Of a DNA stretch of 59,105 bases, positions 1 through 9,049 are shown one piece after another. The notes below the pieces were generated by a model. The model searched no databases, was not told the DNA's origin, and was given only the letters and a program-made list of their open reading frames with translations. Numbering within the stretch: the stretch's first letter is position 1; each line of letters opens with the position of its first letter. A program made the position numbers and the translations under genes. This DNA comes from JBEIFW01 sp044370695 (lineage in GTDB: Bacteria; Actinomycetota; Acidimicrobiia; Acidimicrobiales; Ilumatobacteraceae): positions 1 through 59,105 of the forward strand of contig JBILVB010000003.1 in assembly GCA_044370695.1 (NCBI GenBank), written 5' to 3'.

Positions 1-194
1 TGCTCGGCCGGCCCACGTTCCTCCCGGTGCCGAAGTTCGGACCGAAAATCCTGCTCGGCGCAGAGCTCGCCGACGCCCTGCTGTTCACCGGCCAGAAGGC
101 GCTGCCGACCGAGCTCACCCGGTCCGGTTTCACGTTCACCCACCCGACGCTCGACGGCGCCTTGCGGGCACTGCTCGGCAAGGCGGCTGCCTAG
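1..194 (+). CDS. TIGR01777-type NAD-dependent epimerase, C-terminal fragment
   Basis: Only the last 63 codons are in the window; the start lies upstream. The tail reads GRPTFLPVPKFGPKILLG, then GAELADALLFTGQKALP and FTHPTLDGALRALLG. This is the typical C-terminal (DUF1731) end of the TIGR01777/YfcH-like family of short-chain epimerases. The substrate of that family is not established, and the NAD-binding Rossmann part is outside the window. The TAG stop at 192-194 abuts the ATG of the next gene, so the two are probably co-transcribed. Confidence 0.85.
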   Translation, partial: LGRPTFLPVPKFGPKILLGAELADALLFTGQKALPTELTRSGFTFTHPTLDGALRALLGKAAA

Positions 195-1436
195 ATGCCG
201 CTGCCCGACCGCGCCGACGTCGTCGTCGTCGGTGCCGGACTCGCCGGGCTGGCCTGTGCCCGCACGCTGCAGGCCGCCGGGCGAGACGTCGTGGTGCTCG
301 AGGCCTCCGACGGGGTCGGCGGACGCGTCCGCACCGACGTCGTCGACGGATTCCGGCTCGATCGAGGGTTCCAGGTGCTGCTCACCGGCTACCCCGAGCT
401 CGCCCGTCAGCTCGACGTCGAAGCCCTGCGGCTGCAGAAGTTCGCGCCCGGGGCACGCATCCACCTCGGCGGCACCCGGGCCTGCACCCTCGGCGATCCG
501 CTCCGGCGGCCGACCTCGTTGCCGGCGACGGCCCTCGCCCCGGTCGGCTCCCCGCTCGACAAGCTCCGGATCCTGCGCCTGCGCCGCCGCCTTGCGTCGA
601 GCGACCCCCGCGACCTGCTGCGCGGTCCCGACGTGACGACGCTGAGCGCGCTTCGCTCGGCCGGTTTCTCGCACCGGATGATCGAGCGCTTCTTCCGGCC
701 CCTGTTCGCCGGGATCCAGCTCGACCCGGCCCTGGCCACCTCCCGGCGGATGTTCGACGTGATCTTCCGCACCCTGGCCGACGGGGACTCCGCCGTCCCG
801 GCCGACGGCATGGGCGCGATCCCCGCCCAGCTCGCGACCGGACTGCCTGCGGACCGCGTCCACCTCGGCGTGCGTGTCGGCGCCGTGGAGCCCGGCTCCG
901 TGACCACGATCGACGCCTGGCGGATCCGGACCCGGGCCGTCGTGGTCGCCACGGAGGGCCCGCAGGCGGCCAAGCTCCTGGGATTGGCGCCGGTGGCGTC
1001 CCGGGCCGTCACCGGACTGTGGTTCGCTGCACCCCGGCCGCCGGAGCGGGGCAAGGCCATCCACCTCGACGGCACCGGTGTCGGCCCGGCGCTCAACGTG
1101 GCCGTGATGTCCGAGGTCGCCCCGGGCTACGCGCCCCCCGGGCAGGCGCTGATCGTCGCCGCCGTCCCCGGTGCCGCCGGCGACGACCTCGAAGCCGCCG
1201 TGCGGGCGCAGCTGCGGGCCTGGTGGGGAGCACCGGTCGACGCCTGGCGCCTCCTGCGCACCTATGCCATCCCGCACGCCCAACCCGACCAGTCACCGCC
1301 GTTCCACCCGCGCGAGCGGGTCGCGCTCGGCGAGGGGCTGTTCGTCTGCGGCGATCACCGCGACACCGCGTCGATCCAAGGGGCCCTGTTCTCCGGACGT
1401 CGCTGCGGCGACGCTGTCACGAGGTGGTTGGCATGA
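195..1436 (+). CDS. FAD-dependent amine oxidase/desaturase-like oxidoreductase
   Basis: The 413 aa protein opens with a dinucleotide-binding motif, VVVVGAGLAGLACARTLQ, followed by VLEASDGVGGRVRTD. This is the signature of FAD-containing amine oxidases, protoporphyrinogen oxidases and phytoene desaturases. The C-terminus has the matching FAD-contact segment GLFVCGDHRDTASIQGAL. Length fits the family. The ATG directly follows the stop of the epimerase fragment, and the TGA overlaps the next start (ATGA), so it sits in the middle of a coupled run. The same trio (epimerase, FAD enzyme, SRPBCC protein) gives no firm substrate. The natural reaction cannot be read from sequence alone. Confidence 0.85.
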   Translation: MPLPDRADVVVVGAGLAGLACARTLQAAGRDVVVLEASDGVGGRVRTDVVDGFRLDRGFQVLLTGYPELARQLDVEALRLQKFAPGARIHLGGTRACTLGDPLRRPTSLPATALAPVGSPLDKLRILRLRRRLASSDPRDLLRGPDVTTLSALRSAGFSHRMIERFFRPLFAGIQLDPALATSRRMFDVIFRTLADGDSAVPADGMGAIPAQLATGLPADRVHLGVRVGAVEPGSVTTIDAWRIRTRAVVVATEGPQAAKLLGLAPVASRAVTGLWFAAPRPPERGKAIHLDGTGVGPALNVAVMSEVAPGYAPPGQALIVAAVPGAAGDDLEAAVRAQLRAWWGAPVDAWRLLRTYAIPHAQPDQSPPFHPRERVALGEGLFVCGDHRDTASIQGALFSGRRCGDAVTRWLA

Positions 1437-1882
1437 GCGATCAAGTCGTTTCCGAATCCCGGGTGATCTCCGCCGCCCCGGAGGTGATCTTCGACCTGCT
1501 GGCGGATCCGTCCCGGCACGCAGTGTTCGACGGATCGGGCACCGTGCGCGCGTCCCGTCCCGATGCACCGAGCCGATTGACCCTCGGTGCGCAGTTCGGC
1601 ATGGACATGAAGATGGGCGTGCCCTATCGGATGACGAACACCGTCGTGGAGTTCGAGGAGAACCGTCGGATCGGGTGGCGCCACGTCGGCGGGCACGTCT
1701 GGCGCTATGAGCTCGAACCGGTCGAGGGCGGCACGAAGGTCACCGAGAGCTTCGACATGACGACGGCGAAGTCGCCGCTCCTGCTGCGCCTGCTGCGCGC
1801 CCCGCAGCGCAACCGGGAGTCGATCCGTGCCACCCTCGAGCGCCTCGCTGCGGTCGTGGCTCCGGGCGGCGCCGGCGGCTGA
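1433..1882 (+). CDS. SRPBCC (START/polyketide cyclase-like) family protein
   Basis: This 149 aa protein starts MSDQVVSESRVISAAPEVIF. The opening strand and the APxxIFDLLADPSRH segment are typical of the SRPBCC fold, a deep hydrophobic ligand-binding pocket used by lipid-transfer proteins, cyclases and hydratases. The later segments IGWRHVGGHVWRYELEP and TKVTESFDMT fit the antiparallel sheet. A longer in-frame upstream extension would overlap the FAD gene, so the start was placed at the ATGA junction, which gives a 4 bp overlap and probable translational coupling. Its ligand is unknown. A hairpin terminator follows 61 bp downstream. Confidence 0.8.
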   Translation: MSDQVVSESRVISAAPEVIFDLLADPSRHAVFDGSGTVRASRPDAPSRLTLGAQFGMDMKMGVPYRMTNTVVEFEENRRIGWRHVGGHVWRYELEPVEGGTKVTESFDMTTAKSPLLLRLLRAPQRNRESIRATLERLAAVVAPGGAGG

Positions 1883-1943
1883 GCCGACCTCGGAGATCGG
1901 TGCCGACGGGCTCGCCAGGGTCACGGCGCACGACACCGGACGC

Positions 1944-1978
1944 GACGGCGCCCCGGGCGCTCGGCCCGGGGCGCCGTC
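1944..1978. terminator. Bidirectional hairpin terminator between SRPBCC and RDD genes
   Basis: A perfect 15 bp inverted repeat (GACGGCGCCCCGGGC at 1944-1958 and its complement at 1964-1978) has a 5 nt loop. It lies between two convergent genes. There is no strong T-run, as is common in GC-rich actinobacteria, so termination strength is inferred from stem stability and position. Confidence 0.7.
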
Positions 1979-1993
1979 AGGGTCTGCCTCGAC

Positions 1994-2446
1994 TCACTTG
2001 GGGACGACGACCACCACGGACTTCACGATCTTGTCGGCGATCGTCTGCTTCTTCGAGTCCCACAGCGGGAACAGGAAGCCGATGTAACAGATGATGGCGT
2101 CCACGAAGTGGGCGATCCATCGGACGATGCCCATGCCCGCGCCGATGGGCTGGCCGGTCTGCTCTCCGACGACCTTGAGCCCGGCGACCTTCTTGCCGAT
2201 GCTCTGGCCGGTGGTGCCGTTCAGGTACGCGTTGTAGATCGCCCAGCCGAGGCTGGCGATCGACAGCAGGGCGCCGAGCGCTGCGCTGCCGGCGGTGTTC
2301 AGGATGCCGACGACGATGCCGGGGCCGATGAAGTCGATCAACCCGCCGAGCGCCCGTTGCGGCCATTCGGCCAACGGCCCCGGGAGGTTCCCGCTTCCAC
2401 CCGCCGACGAAGGCGGCGGGGGCGGGGGCGGCGGCATGCTGGACAT
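1994..2446 (-). CDS. RDD family membrane protein with poly-proline N-terminus
   Basis: The 150 aa protein begins MSSMPPPPPPPPSSAGG and then carries the RDD-type core: LGGLIDFIGPGIVVGIL, IYNAYLNGTTGQSIGKKVAG and IADKIVKSVVVVV. RDD proteins are small membrane proteins with about three helices; their role is mostly unknown (some are Na+/H+ exchange-linked). The residue run ALGGLIDFI replaces the usual R-D-D at the first helix (here R-L-D style), so it is a divergent member. The start at 2446 is supported by AGGGGAG 5 bp upstream; an in-frame start 45 bp further up lacks such a site. The proline-rich cytosolic tail may bind partners. Confidence 0.75.
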   Translation of the reverse strand: MSSMPPPPPPPPSSAGGSGNLPGPLAEWPQRALGGLIDFIGPGIVVGILNTAGSAALGALLSIASLGWAIYNAYLNGTTGQSIGKKVAGLKVVGEQTGQPIGAGMGIVRWIAHFVDAIICYIGFLFPLWDSKKQTIADKIVKSVVVVVPK

Positions 2447-2603
2447 CGGATCTCCCCTCTCGAACCGGGCGGTCGGCCGGTCGTGCGTCACCGTAGCGCC
2501 CGTCGTTGTGCTCGCCCGTCATCATCCCGTGGCGTAGCGCTCCGGTCGTGAGCAGCCTCGCCGGTAGTCTCCTCGTCGCCCTCCTTCCCCCCGGAGAACC
2601 CCC

Positions 2604-4952
2604 GTGCTCGCTCGACTCGCGCGTCTGTCCTTCCGGCGCCGTCGCCTCGTCCTCGCCGTCTGGGCGGTCCTGTTCCTCGGCCTCGGCGCCGCCCAGGGTG
2701 CACTCGGCGCTGCGTACCGGACGGACTTCAGCCTCCCCGACACCGAGTCCAAGCGAGGCCTGGACCTGCTGTCGGAGGCGTTCCCCGGCGCCGGCGGCGG
2801 TGGCTTCGAAGGGCAGATCGTCGTGCGCACCGCCGGCTCGGTCACCGACCCGGCGGTGGCGTCGGCGCTGCGCCCCCTCTTCGACGCGGTCGCCGCCGCC
2901 TACCCCGGCATCCGGGTGGTGTCGCCGTTCCAGCCCGAGGGACAGGCCCAGGTCGCCGCCCAGGGCCCGCAGGCCGGCAGGATCGCCTACGCCCGGGTGG
3001 AGTTCCCTGCGGTGATCGACCGCGGCCAGTTCACGACGATCACATCGGCCATCAAACCGGCGCTCGAGGCGGCCCGCACCGCGCTCGGAACCCAGGGTCA
3101 AGTCGAGCTCGGGGGCGAGGCCTTCGCCGAGTTCGCACCGCCGTCGTCGGAGATCTTCGGGATCGTGTTCGCCATGGTGATCCTGCTCGTGGCGTTCGGG
3201 TCCGTGCTCGCGATGGGCCTCCCGATCGGCGTGGCGCTGTTCGGGATCGGGACCGGGGCCGGGATCATCACCCTGCTCAGCCACGTCATGTCGATGCCCG
3301 ACTTCACCCTCACGCTCGCTGCGATGATCGGCCTCGGCGTGGGGATCGACTACGCGCTGTTCATCGTCACCCGCTTCCGCGAAGGGCTCCACGACGGGCT
3401 CGAGCCCGAGGACGCCGCAGTCGTCGCCATCGACACCGCCGGGCGCGCCGTGATCTTCGCCGGAATCACCGTGGTCATCTCGCTGCTCGGCATGATGCTC
3501 ATGCAGCTCAGCTTCGTGCGGGGTCTCGCCATCGGCGCCTCCACCGCCGTGCTCATGACCATGCTCGCCTCGGTCACCTTGCTGCCGGCGCTGCTCGGCT
3601 TCGCCGGCCGCAAGGTGGAGCTCACCCGCTACCGCGGGCTCGTGGCCGTTGCCTTCATCGCCCTCGCCCTACTGGCGGTCGGCCTCAAGGTTCCGGCCGC
3701 CGCCGCCGTGTTCGCAGCCCTCGCCGTCGTCACGCTCGCCGTCGGGCGCTGGGTGCCGGGCCTGCGCACGATGCGGCCGTACAAGCAGCCCAAGGCGATG
3801 CGCGACACCATCTGGTACCGCTGGAGCCGGTTCGTCGAGCACCGGCCGTGGCCCGTGCTCGCCGTCGGCGTGGTCGTCCTCGGGGCGCTGGCCTTCCCCG
3901 TGCTGTCGCTGCGCCTCGGCAACTCCGACACGGGCAACTACCCGACCGACTCCACGACCAGGCGCGCCTACGACCTGCTGTCGGACGGCTTCGGGCCCGG
4001 CAGCAACGGCCCGCTGCTGCTGATCGCTCGCACCCCGGCCGGCACGTCGCCCGAGGTCCTGCGTACCGTGACCGAGGCCGTGGCCGCCGACCCCGGCGTC
4101 GCCTTCGCCTCGCCGGCCCGCCCGAACGCCGACGGCACCGCCGCCCAATGGTTCGTCGTTCCTCGCACCGCCCCCCAGGACGAGGCCACGACCGAGCTGG
4201 TGAACCGGCTGCGGGACGACACCCTGCGATCCGTCGAGTCGAGCACCGGGCTCGACGTGATCGTGACGGGCTCGTCGGCCGTCGGCGTCGACTTCAGCGA
4301 GTTCCTCGCGGCCCGACTCCCCCTGTTCATCGGCGTGGTCCTCGCGCTGTCGTTCCTGTTGCTGATGGCCGTGTTCCGGTCGATCCTCGTGCCGCTCAAG
4401 GCCGTGCTCATGAACCTGCTGTCGATCGGCGCCGCCTACGGCGTCGTGGTGATGGTGTTCCAATGGGGCTGGCTCGGGCCGCTCGTCGGCGTCGGACGCG
4501 CCGGCCCGATCGACCCGTGGGCCCCGATGATGCTGTTCGCCATCGTGTTCGGCTTGTCGATGGACTACGAGGTCTTCCTGCTCTCCCGCATGCGCGAGGA
4601 GTTCGACCGCCACCGCGACAACGCCGCTGCGGTCGCCGACGGCTTGGCGTCCACGGCCCGGGTGATCACGGCGGCGGCGGCGATCATGGTGTTCGTGTTC
4701 GGGTCGTTCCTGCTCGAGCCGAACCGGCAGATCAAGTTGTTCGGCGTCGGTCTCGGTGTCGCCGTACTGCTCGATGCCACCGTGGTCCGGATGCTGCTCG
4801 TACCCGCCACGATGCGCCTGCTCGGCGCCCGGAACTGGTGGATGCCGGCCTGGCTCGACCGGGTGCTGCCCAAGCTCAACGTCGAGGGCCATGCCGCCGT
4901 TGCCCCCCCGACCGCACCGCAACCCGACCGCGAGGTCGTCGGCACCCGCTGA
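2604..4952 (+). CDS. MMPL family (RND-type) transporter
   Basis: The 782 aa protein has two halves, each with one helix, a large extracytoplasmic loop and a helix bundle, as in MMPL/RND exporters. The conserved proton-relay helices are visible as GLGVGIDYALFIVTRFREG in the first half and FGLSMDYEVFLLSRMREEF in the second, each with the key Asp-Tyr. MMPL proteins move lipids, glycolipids or small hydrophobics to the cell envelope using proton motive force. The GTG start is preceded by GGAGAA at a 5-7 bp distance. It is monocistronic and convergent with the GGDEF-EAL gene. Substrate is unknown; with the lipid-rich neighbourhood a lipid cargo is plausible. Confidence 0.9.
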   Translation: MLARLARLSFRRRRLVLAVWAVLFLGLGAAQGALGAAYRTDFSLPDTESKRGLDLLSEAFPGAGGGGFEGQIVVRTAGSVTDPAVASALRPLFDAVAAAYPGIRVVSPFQPEGQAQVAAQGPQAGRIAYARVEFPAVIDRGQFTTITSAIKPALEAARTALGTQGQVELGGEAFAEFAPPSSEIFGIVFAMVILLVAFGSVLAMGLPIGVALFGIGTGAGIITLLSHVMSMPDFTLTLAAMIGLGVGIDYALFIVTRFREGLHDGLEPEDAAVVAIDTAGRAVIFAGITVVISLLGMMLMQLSFVRGLAIGASTAVLMTMLASVTLLPALLGFAGRKVELTRYRGLVAVAFIALALLAVGLKVPAAAAVFAALAVVTLAVGRWVPGLRTMRPYKQPKAMRDTIWYRWSRFVEHRPWPVLAVGVVVLGALAFPVLSLRLGNSDTGNYPTDSTTRRAYDLLSDGFGPGSNGPLLLIARTPAGTSPEVLRTVTEAVAADPGVAFASPARPNADGTAAQWFVVPRTAPQDEATTELVNRLRDDTLRSVESSTGLDVIVTGSSAVGVDFSEFLAARLPLFIGVVLALSFLLLMAVFRSILVPLKAVLMNLLSIGAAYGVVVMVFQWGWLGPLVGVGRAGPIDPWAPMMLFAIVFGLSMDYEVFLLSRMREEFDRHRDNAAAVADGLASTARVITAAAAIMVFVFGSFLLEPNRQIKLFGVGLGVAVLLDATVVRMLLVPATMRLLGARNWWMPAWLDRVLPKLNVEGHAAVAPPTAPQPDREVVGTR

Positions 4953-4980
4953 TCGTCCGGACGAGCGGTGGCGCGGATCG

Positions 4981-7581
4981 TCAGTGCGACGTGCGCGCCC
5001 AGATCGGCCCGAACACCGTGCCCTGGGCGAAGGCCGCGTCGACCTGAGCGGCGGCGAGCGGCCGTCCGAACAGATAGCCCTGACCGAACTCGCAGCCGAG
5101 TGCGTGCAGCGTGGCGTGCTGGAGGTCGGTCTCGACACCTTCGGCGACGACCTCCATACCGAGCGAATGCCCGAGACGCAGGACCGCCTCGACGATCGCC
5201 GTGTCGCCGTCGACCACGCCGAGGCCACGCACGAACGCCCGGTCGATCTTCAGGATGTTCACCGGGAATTGCTGCAGGTAGCTGAGCGAGGAGTACCCGG
5301 TGCCGAAGTCGTCGACGGCAAGGCGGGGCCCCCGCTCGCGCAGGGCGAGCATCGTCGCCTTCGCCGCAGCCGGGTCAGCCATGATGGCGCTCTCGGTCAG
5401 CTCGAGGATCACCGCCGTCGGATCCACCCCGCTGCGGTCGATCTCCTCGAACACCGTCGCCACGAGTCCGGGCGCAGTCAGCTGGCGGGCCGACAGGTTC
5501 ACCGCCATCGTGAGCCGCCCGCGTTCGTCCGACGGCCCGGCCGCACGCCAGGCCGCGAGCCGTCCGAGGGCGTCGTGCAGGACCGCCCGCCCGATCGGCA
5601 CGATCAACCCGGTCTCCTCGGCGAGCTCGATGAAGTCGCCCGGCGGCACGAGCCCGCGCTCGGGGTGCAGCCAACGCGCCAACGCTTCGAATCCCTTCAG
5701 GCGACCACTGCGCAGGTCGACGATCGGCTGGAAGTAGGCGCAGAACTCGTTGCGCTCGATGGCACGGTGCAGTTCGCCACCGATCCGAACCCGCTTCGAG
5801 GCATCGGCATGTCCTTCGCCGTCACCGTCGGGGCCGGCGATCTCGATCTGGCCGCGGCCCCGGTGCTTGGCGCGATGCAGCGCAGCGTCCACACTGCGCA
5901 GGATCGCCTCCGTCGACCCGCCGGGCACGACGCTCGTCGCGCCGATGGTCGCGCTGCAGAAGACCTCGCCACCGGGCACGGCGAGGGGCTGGGCAACCTG
6001 CTGCGCGAGCCGGTGGGCGAGCGCGCGCAGGTCGGCGTCGCTCACGCCGGCTACGACCGCGACGAACTCGTCGGCCCCGAACCGGGCGAGGAGATCGTTG
6101 CCGCGCAGGGTGTCCCGGAGCCGGGCCGCGACCGTGCGCAACACCAGGTCACCGGTGTCGTGCCCGAGGCCCTCGTTCAGCTCCGTGAATCCGTCGAGGT
6201 CGAGGGCGAGCACCCACAGCGCGGGCGCGCCGGGCCCTCGACGCGTCAGCACCGCACCGAACCGCTCGACGAACCCGGCCCGCCGGAGCAGGCCGGTGAC
6301 CTCGTCGAAGTGCTCGGCGAACCGGAGCCGCTCGCTCAGCTCGCGCTGCTCCGTGCGGTCCTCCAACAAGGCGAGCACGAACGAGTTGCCGCCGTCGTGC
6401 ACCACGCCGACCGTCATCGACACCCGTCGGCCTACCCCGACCCCTTGCCGCAGCGTCACCTCGAGATGACCGGGCTCGAGCTCGTCCCGGCGGGCCCACA
6501 CGAGCAGTTGCGCAGCGGCGCTGCGTTCCTCGGGGTCGATCATCTCGAGCAGGGAGCGTCCCGCCAGCGTCCCCTCCGGGGCACCGACCATTCGCGCCAG
6601 CGCCGCGTTCGCCTCGAGCAGCGTCCCGTCGGGGCGAGCGACGAGCATCCCCACCGGCGCCTGACCGAATCCGACCCGGAACCGCTCCTCGCTCATGCCC
6701 AGCCGCGCCTCGAGTGCCGCGATGCGACCGTCGGCTGCCTCGGACCCTCGCATCGCTCGACGCAGGGCCAGCACGATCGCGGCGACGGCCACCCCGGCGA
6801 GCACCAACCGATCCCCCGAGACCTGCAGACCGGCCAGACCGGCGACCGCCGCCGAGCCGCTCGCCACGACGACGCCGGGGGCCAACGACCGGGCCCGCGC
6901 CGGACGGGGCCACGCAGAGGACAGCATCACGGCCGATAGTCCGGTCGCGAGCACGGTCCCGGGACGCCCCACCGCCCCGCCGGAAGCATCGGCGACGACG
7001 GTCAGGGCTGCGGCGGCGAGCGACACTGCACCGACCAGATCGAGCACGCGCGCCGTGGTCGCCGGGATCCCGCCGGCGAACGCGACGGCGAGCAGGGCGA
7101 CGGCAGCGCCGGTGACCACGAGCGGCAGCGCTCCGGCTTCGAGGACCGCGTCGCCCTGCCAGAACCCGACGGCGGCGATCGCTACGCCGGCGAGCGCACC
7201 CCCGTCGAGCAGGAGGCCCCGGCGACCGAGGGCCTGCAGCCTCAACGTCCGAACGAGCGCAGCGACCGTCGCCACGGCGACCAGCCCGATCGGGCTCGTG
7301 CCCGAGGCCTCGTCGAGCACTCCGACCTGCGCGAGCAGGGCCAGACCCGAAGCGACCAACCAAGCGGCGCCGAGCACCGCCTGCGCAGCGGCACCCTTGC
7401 TGTCGACCCTACGGTCACGCCAGCCGGTCCACAGCACGGCCGCCGCCATCAGTACCGGCCAGGCCGCGCCCACGAACCGACCGTCGCCCGGGCGCGCCAC
7501 GGTGGCGACCGCGCCCGAGGCGAGCGCGACGGCGACCAGTGCGGCACGACGCCGCCAGGTGGCAGGAAGGGGACGGGGCAT
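4981..7581 (-). CDS. Membrane PAS-GGDEF-EAL cyclic-di-GMP protein
   Basis: Residues 10-275 of this 866 aa protein hold about eight hydrophobic helices. They are followed by a PAS domain (about 296-412), a GGDEF domain (about 421-580) and an EAL domain (about 600-850). The cyclase motif is GADEF at 502-506 instead of GGDEF, with an RxxD inhibitory site (RGND, 493-496) five residues before it. The EAL half keeps its catalytic residues: FEALARW with EAL at 632-634, NLSARQL, ELTES, DDFGTG at 757-762, KIDRAFV and AEGVET. It therefore probably hydrolyses c-di-GMP, while synthesis is uncertain. An open extension upstream runs antisense into the IF-1 gene, so the ATG at 7581 was chosen. Confidence 0.9.
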   Translation of the reverse strand: MPRPLPATWRRRAALVAVALASGAVATVARPGDGRFVGAAWPVLMAAAVLWTGWRDRRVDSKGAAAQAVLGAAWLVASGLALLAQVGVLDEASGTSPIGLVAVATVAALVRTLRLQALGRRGLLLDGGALAGVAIAAVGFWQGDAVLEAGALPLVVTGAAVALLAVAFAGGIPATTARVLDLVGAVSLAAAALTVVADASGGAVGRPGTVLATGLSAVMLSSAWPRPARARSLAPGVVVASGSAAVAGLAGLQVSGDRLVLAGVAVAAIVLALRRAMRGSEAADGRIAALEARLGMSEERFRVGFGQAPVGMLVARPDGTLLEANAALARMVGAPEGTLAGRSLLEMIDPEERSAAAQLLVWARRDELEPGHLEVTLRQGVGVGRRVSMTVGVVHDGGNSFVLALLEDRTEQRELSERLRFAEHFDEVTGLLRRAGFVERFGAVLTRRGPGAPALWVLALDLDGFTELNEGLGHDTGDLVLRTVAARLRDTLRGNDLLARFGADEFVAVVAGVSDADLRALAHRLAQQVAQPLAVPGGEVFCSATIGATSVVPGGSTEAILRSVDAALHRAKHRGRGQIEIAGPDGDGEGHADASKRVRIGGELHRAIERNEFCAYFQPIVDLRSGRLKGFEALARWLHPERGLVPPGDFIELAEETGLIVPIGRAVLHDALGRLAAWRAAGPSDERGRLTMAVNLSARQLTAPGLVATVFEEIDRSGVDPTAVILELTESAIMADPAAAKATMLALRERGPRLAVDDFGTGYSSLSYLQQFPVNILKIDRAFVRGLGVVDGDTAIVEAVLRLGHSLGMEVVAEGVETDLQHATLHALGCEFGQGYLFGRPLAAAQVDAAFAQGTVFGPIWARTSH

Positions 7582-7756
7582 CGGTCCCTGTTCGATCGGC
7601 CGTTCGGCAGCCCTTGTGAGCCGGCCGGGAACGGCCCGCGCTCCGGGAGCGCCCGAAGAGTCCGGGGCCGGACGCAGATCCGATTCGCCCCGGTCGCCGG
7701 CCGGTAGCCTGGGCGGACCTGCGCCAGGGGTGGCGGCAGGACAGCAAGGAGCAGGT

Positions 7757-7981
7757 GTGCCGAAGCCGAAGGACGACGCGATCATTCTCGAGGGAGTCAC
7801 CGAGGAGGCCCTCAAGGGAGGGCACTTCCGCATCAAGCTCGACAACGGGCACTCGGTCCTCGGGCACCTGAGCGGGAAGATGCGCAAGAACCGCATCCGC
7901 GTGCTCCCCGGCGATCGCGTCCAAGTCGAGCTCTCCCCCTACGACCTGTCGAAGGCCCGCATCACCTTCCGCTTCAAGTAG
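7757..7981 (+). CDS. infA: Translation initiation factor IF-1-like protein
   Basis: The 74 aa protein is a single S1/OB-fold of IF-1 size. Visible IF-1 landmarks are AIILEGVTEEALKGGHFRIK, LDNGHSVLGHLSGKMRKN, IRVLPGDRVQVELSPYDLSK and the ending ARITFRFK. IF-1 binds the 30S A site during initiation. The GTG start follows AAGGAG with good spacing. infA normally sits in the ribosomal protein cluster before rpmJ and rpsM; here it stands alone with its own terminator, so it may be a second, divergent copy. The usual N-terminal AKKDGAIE is replaced by PKPKDDAII. Confidence 0.85.
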   Translation: MPKPKDDAIILEGVTEEALKGGHFRIKLDNGHSVLGHLSGKMRKNRIRVLPGDRVQVELSPYDLSKARITFRFK

Positions 7982-7989
7982 GGCCCTCG

Positions 7990-8019
7990 GGTCCCGACCG
8001 TCCCGGCAGGGTCGGGACC
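7990..8019 (+). terminator. Hairpin terminator after the IF-1-like gene
   Basis: GGTCCCGACC at 7990-7999 pairs perfectly with GGTCGGGACC at 8010-8019 around a 10 nt loop, 8 bp after the TAG stop. Confidence 0.65.
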
Positions 8020-8081
8020 TCCACCCCTGGGACGCACGTTCACGGTGCCGCACGATCAGGGCTCCTGACGTGGAGGCACCG

Positions 8082-9017
8082 ATGACCCGCTCCATCCGAC
8101 CGATCCTGCTCGCCGGCCTGCTCGTCGTCGCCGCGTGCGGTGACGACGGCTCCGGGGCGAAGTCGTCGACCACGATTGCCGCCGGGTCGAGCACCGTGGC
8201 GACGACGACCGTGGCCACGACCGTGCCGGCGACCGAGGCTCCACCGACGACGACCGAGGAGCCCACGAACGAGGCACCACCGACGACGGCGGTGCGCACG
8301 TCGGTGGTGTCGGTGTACCTCGTACGCGGTCAGCGCCTCGGGGTGAGCCGGCGGTCGGTCCCGGTTCCGGCGGTCCTGCGCGGTGCCCTCGTCGCGTTGC
8401 TCGAGGGCCCCACCGCGGCCGAACGCGCCGAGGGCCTGAGCACCGCCATCCCCGCCGGCACCCGACTGCGCAGCGTGGCGCTGGCCGACGGGCTGGCGAC
8501 GATCGACCTGTCGCAGGAGTACGAATCAGGAGGCGGCACGCTGTCGATGTCCCTGCGCCTGGCCGAGGTGGTCTTCACCGCCACCCAGTTCGGCAACGTG
8601 GAACGGGTCGCGCTCCGTATCGAGGGCACGCCCATCACCGTCCTCGGCGGCGAAGGGCTCGTGCTGGCGAACCCGCTCGTGCGGTCCTCGATCACCCACG
8701 CCGTCTCCGGCGGGATCCTCGTCAGCTCACCGCGTCCCGGCGCAACCGTCCGCAGCCCGCTGGTCGTCACCGGCGAGGGCGACGTGTACGAGGGCGAGTT
8801 CAGCATCACCGTGCTGCGCGGCACCACCACGATCGCCAACGTCTGGGGGATCCGGACCGGCGCGTGGGGCACCTGGGCACCGTTCACGGCGACGATCCCG
8901 CTCGACGCCTCCCCCGGGCCGATCCGGGTCGTCATCAGCGACCCGAACCCCTGCGGCGACGACCCGAGTTGCCCACCGACGATCACCACCGAGATCCCGC
9001 TCACCCTCGCCGGCTGA
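8082..9017 (+). CDS. GerMN and Gmad2 domain lipoprotein
   Basis: This 311 aa secreted lipoprotein has a basic N-end, a hydrophobic stretch and the lipobox VVAAC (Cys19). A long Thr/Ser/Pro linker (about 25-70) leads to a GerMN domain (about 70-180: LRGALVALLEGPTAAERAEG, GLATIDLSQEY) and a C-terminal Gmad2 immunoglobulin-like domain (about 215-305: SSPRPGATVRSPLVVTGEGD). Both domains are known from Bacillus germination and actinobacterial LpqB-like envelope proteins, where they mediate protein contacts outside the membrane. The ATG was preferred over a GTG 12 bp upstream because GGAGG lies 5 bp before it. No spore function is implied. Confidence 0.85.
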   Translation: MTRSIRPILLAGLLVVAACGDDGSGAKSSTTIAAGSSTVATTTVATTVPATEAPPTTTEEPTNEAPPTTAVRTSVVSVYLVRGQRLGVSRRSVPVPAVLRGALVALLEGPTAAERAEGLSTAIPAGTRLRSVALADGLATIDLSQEYESGGGTLSMSLRLAEVVFTATQFGNVERVALRIEGTPITVLGGEGLVLANPLVRSSITHAVSGGILVSSPRPGATVRSPLVVTGEGDVYEGEFSITVLRGTTTIANVWGIRTGAWGTWAPFTATIPLDASPGPIRVVISDPNPCGDDPSCPPTITTEIPLTLAG

Positions 9018-9049
9018 TCGGTCGTTCGTGACGTCCGGCACCGCCTGTC

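Noticed and set aside
1977..3392. Long minus-strand open frame across the RDD and MMPL genes
   Set aside because: Its translation is rich in Arg, His, Asp, Glu and Gly with no domain, and it is antisense to genes with clear motifs. GC-rich DNA makes such mirror frames common.
7582..7896. N-terminal extension of the GGDEF-EAL protein
   Set aside because: It would be antisense to the IF-1-like gene, and its sequence has no domain character; the ATG at 7581 starts right before the membrane segments.
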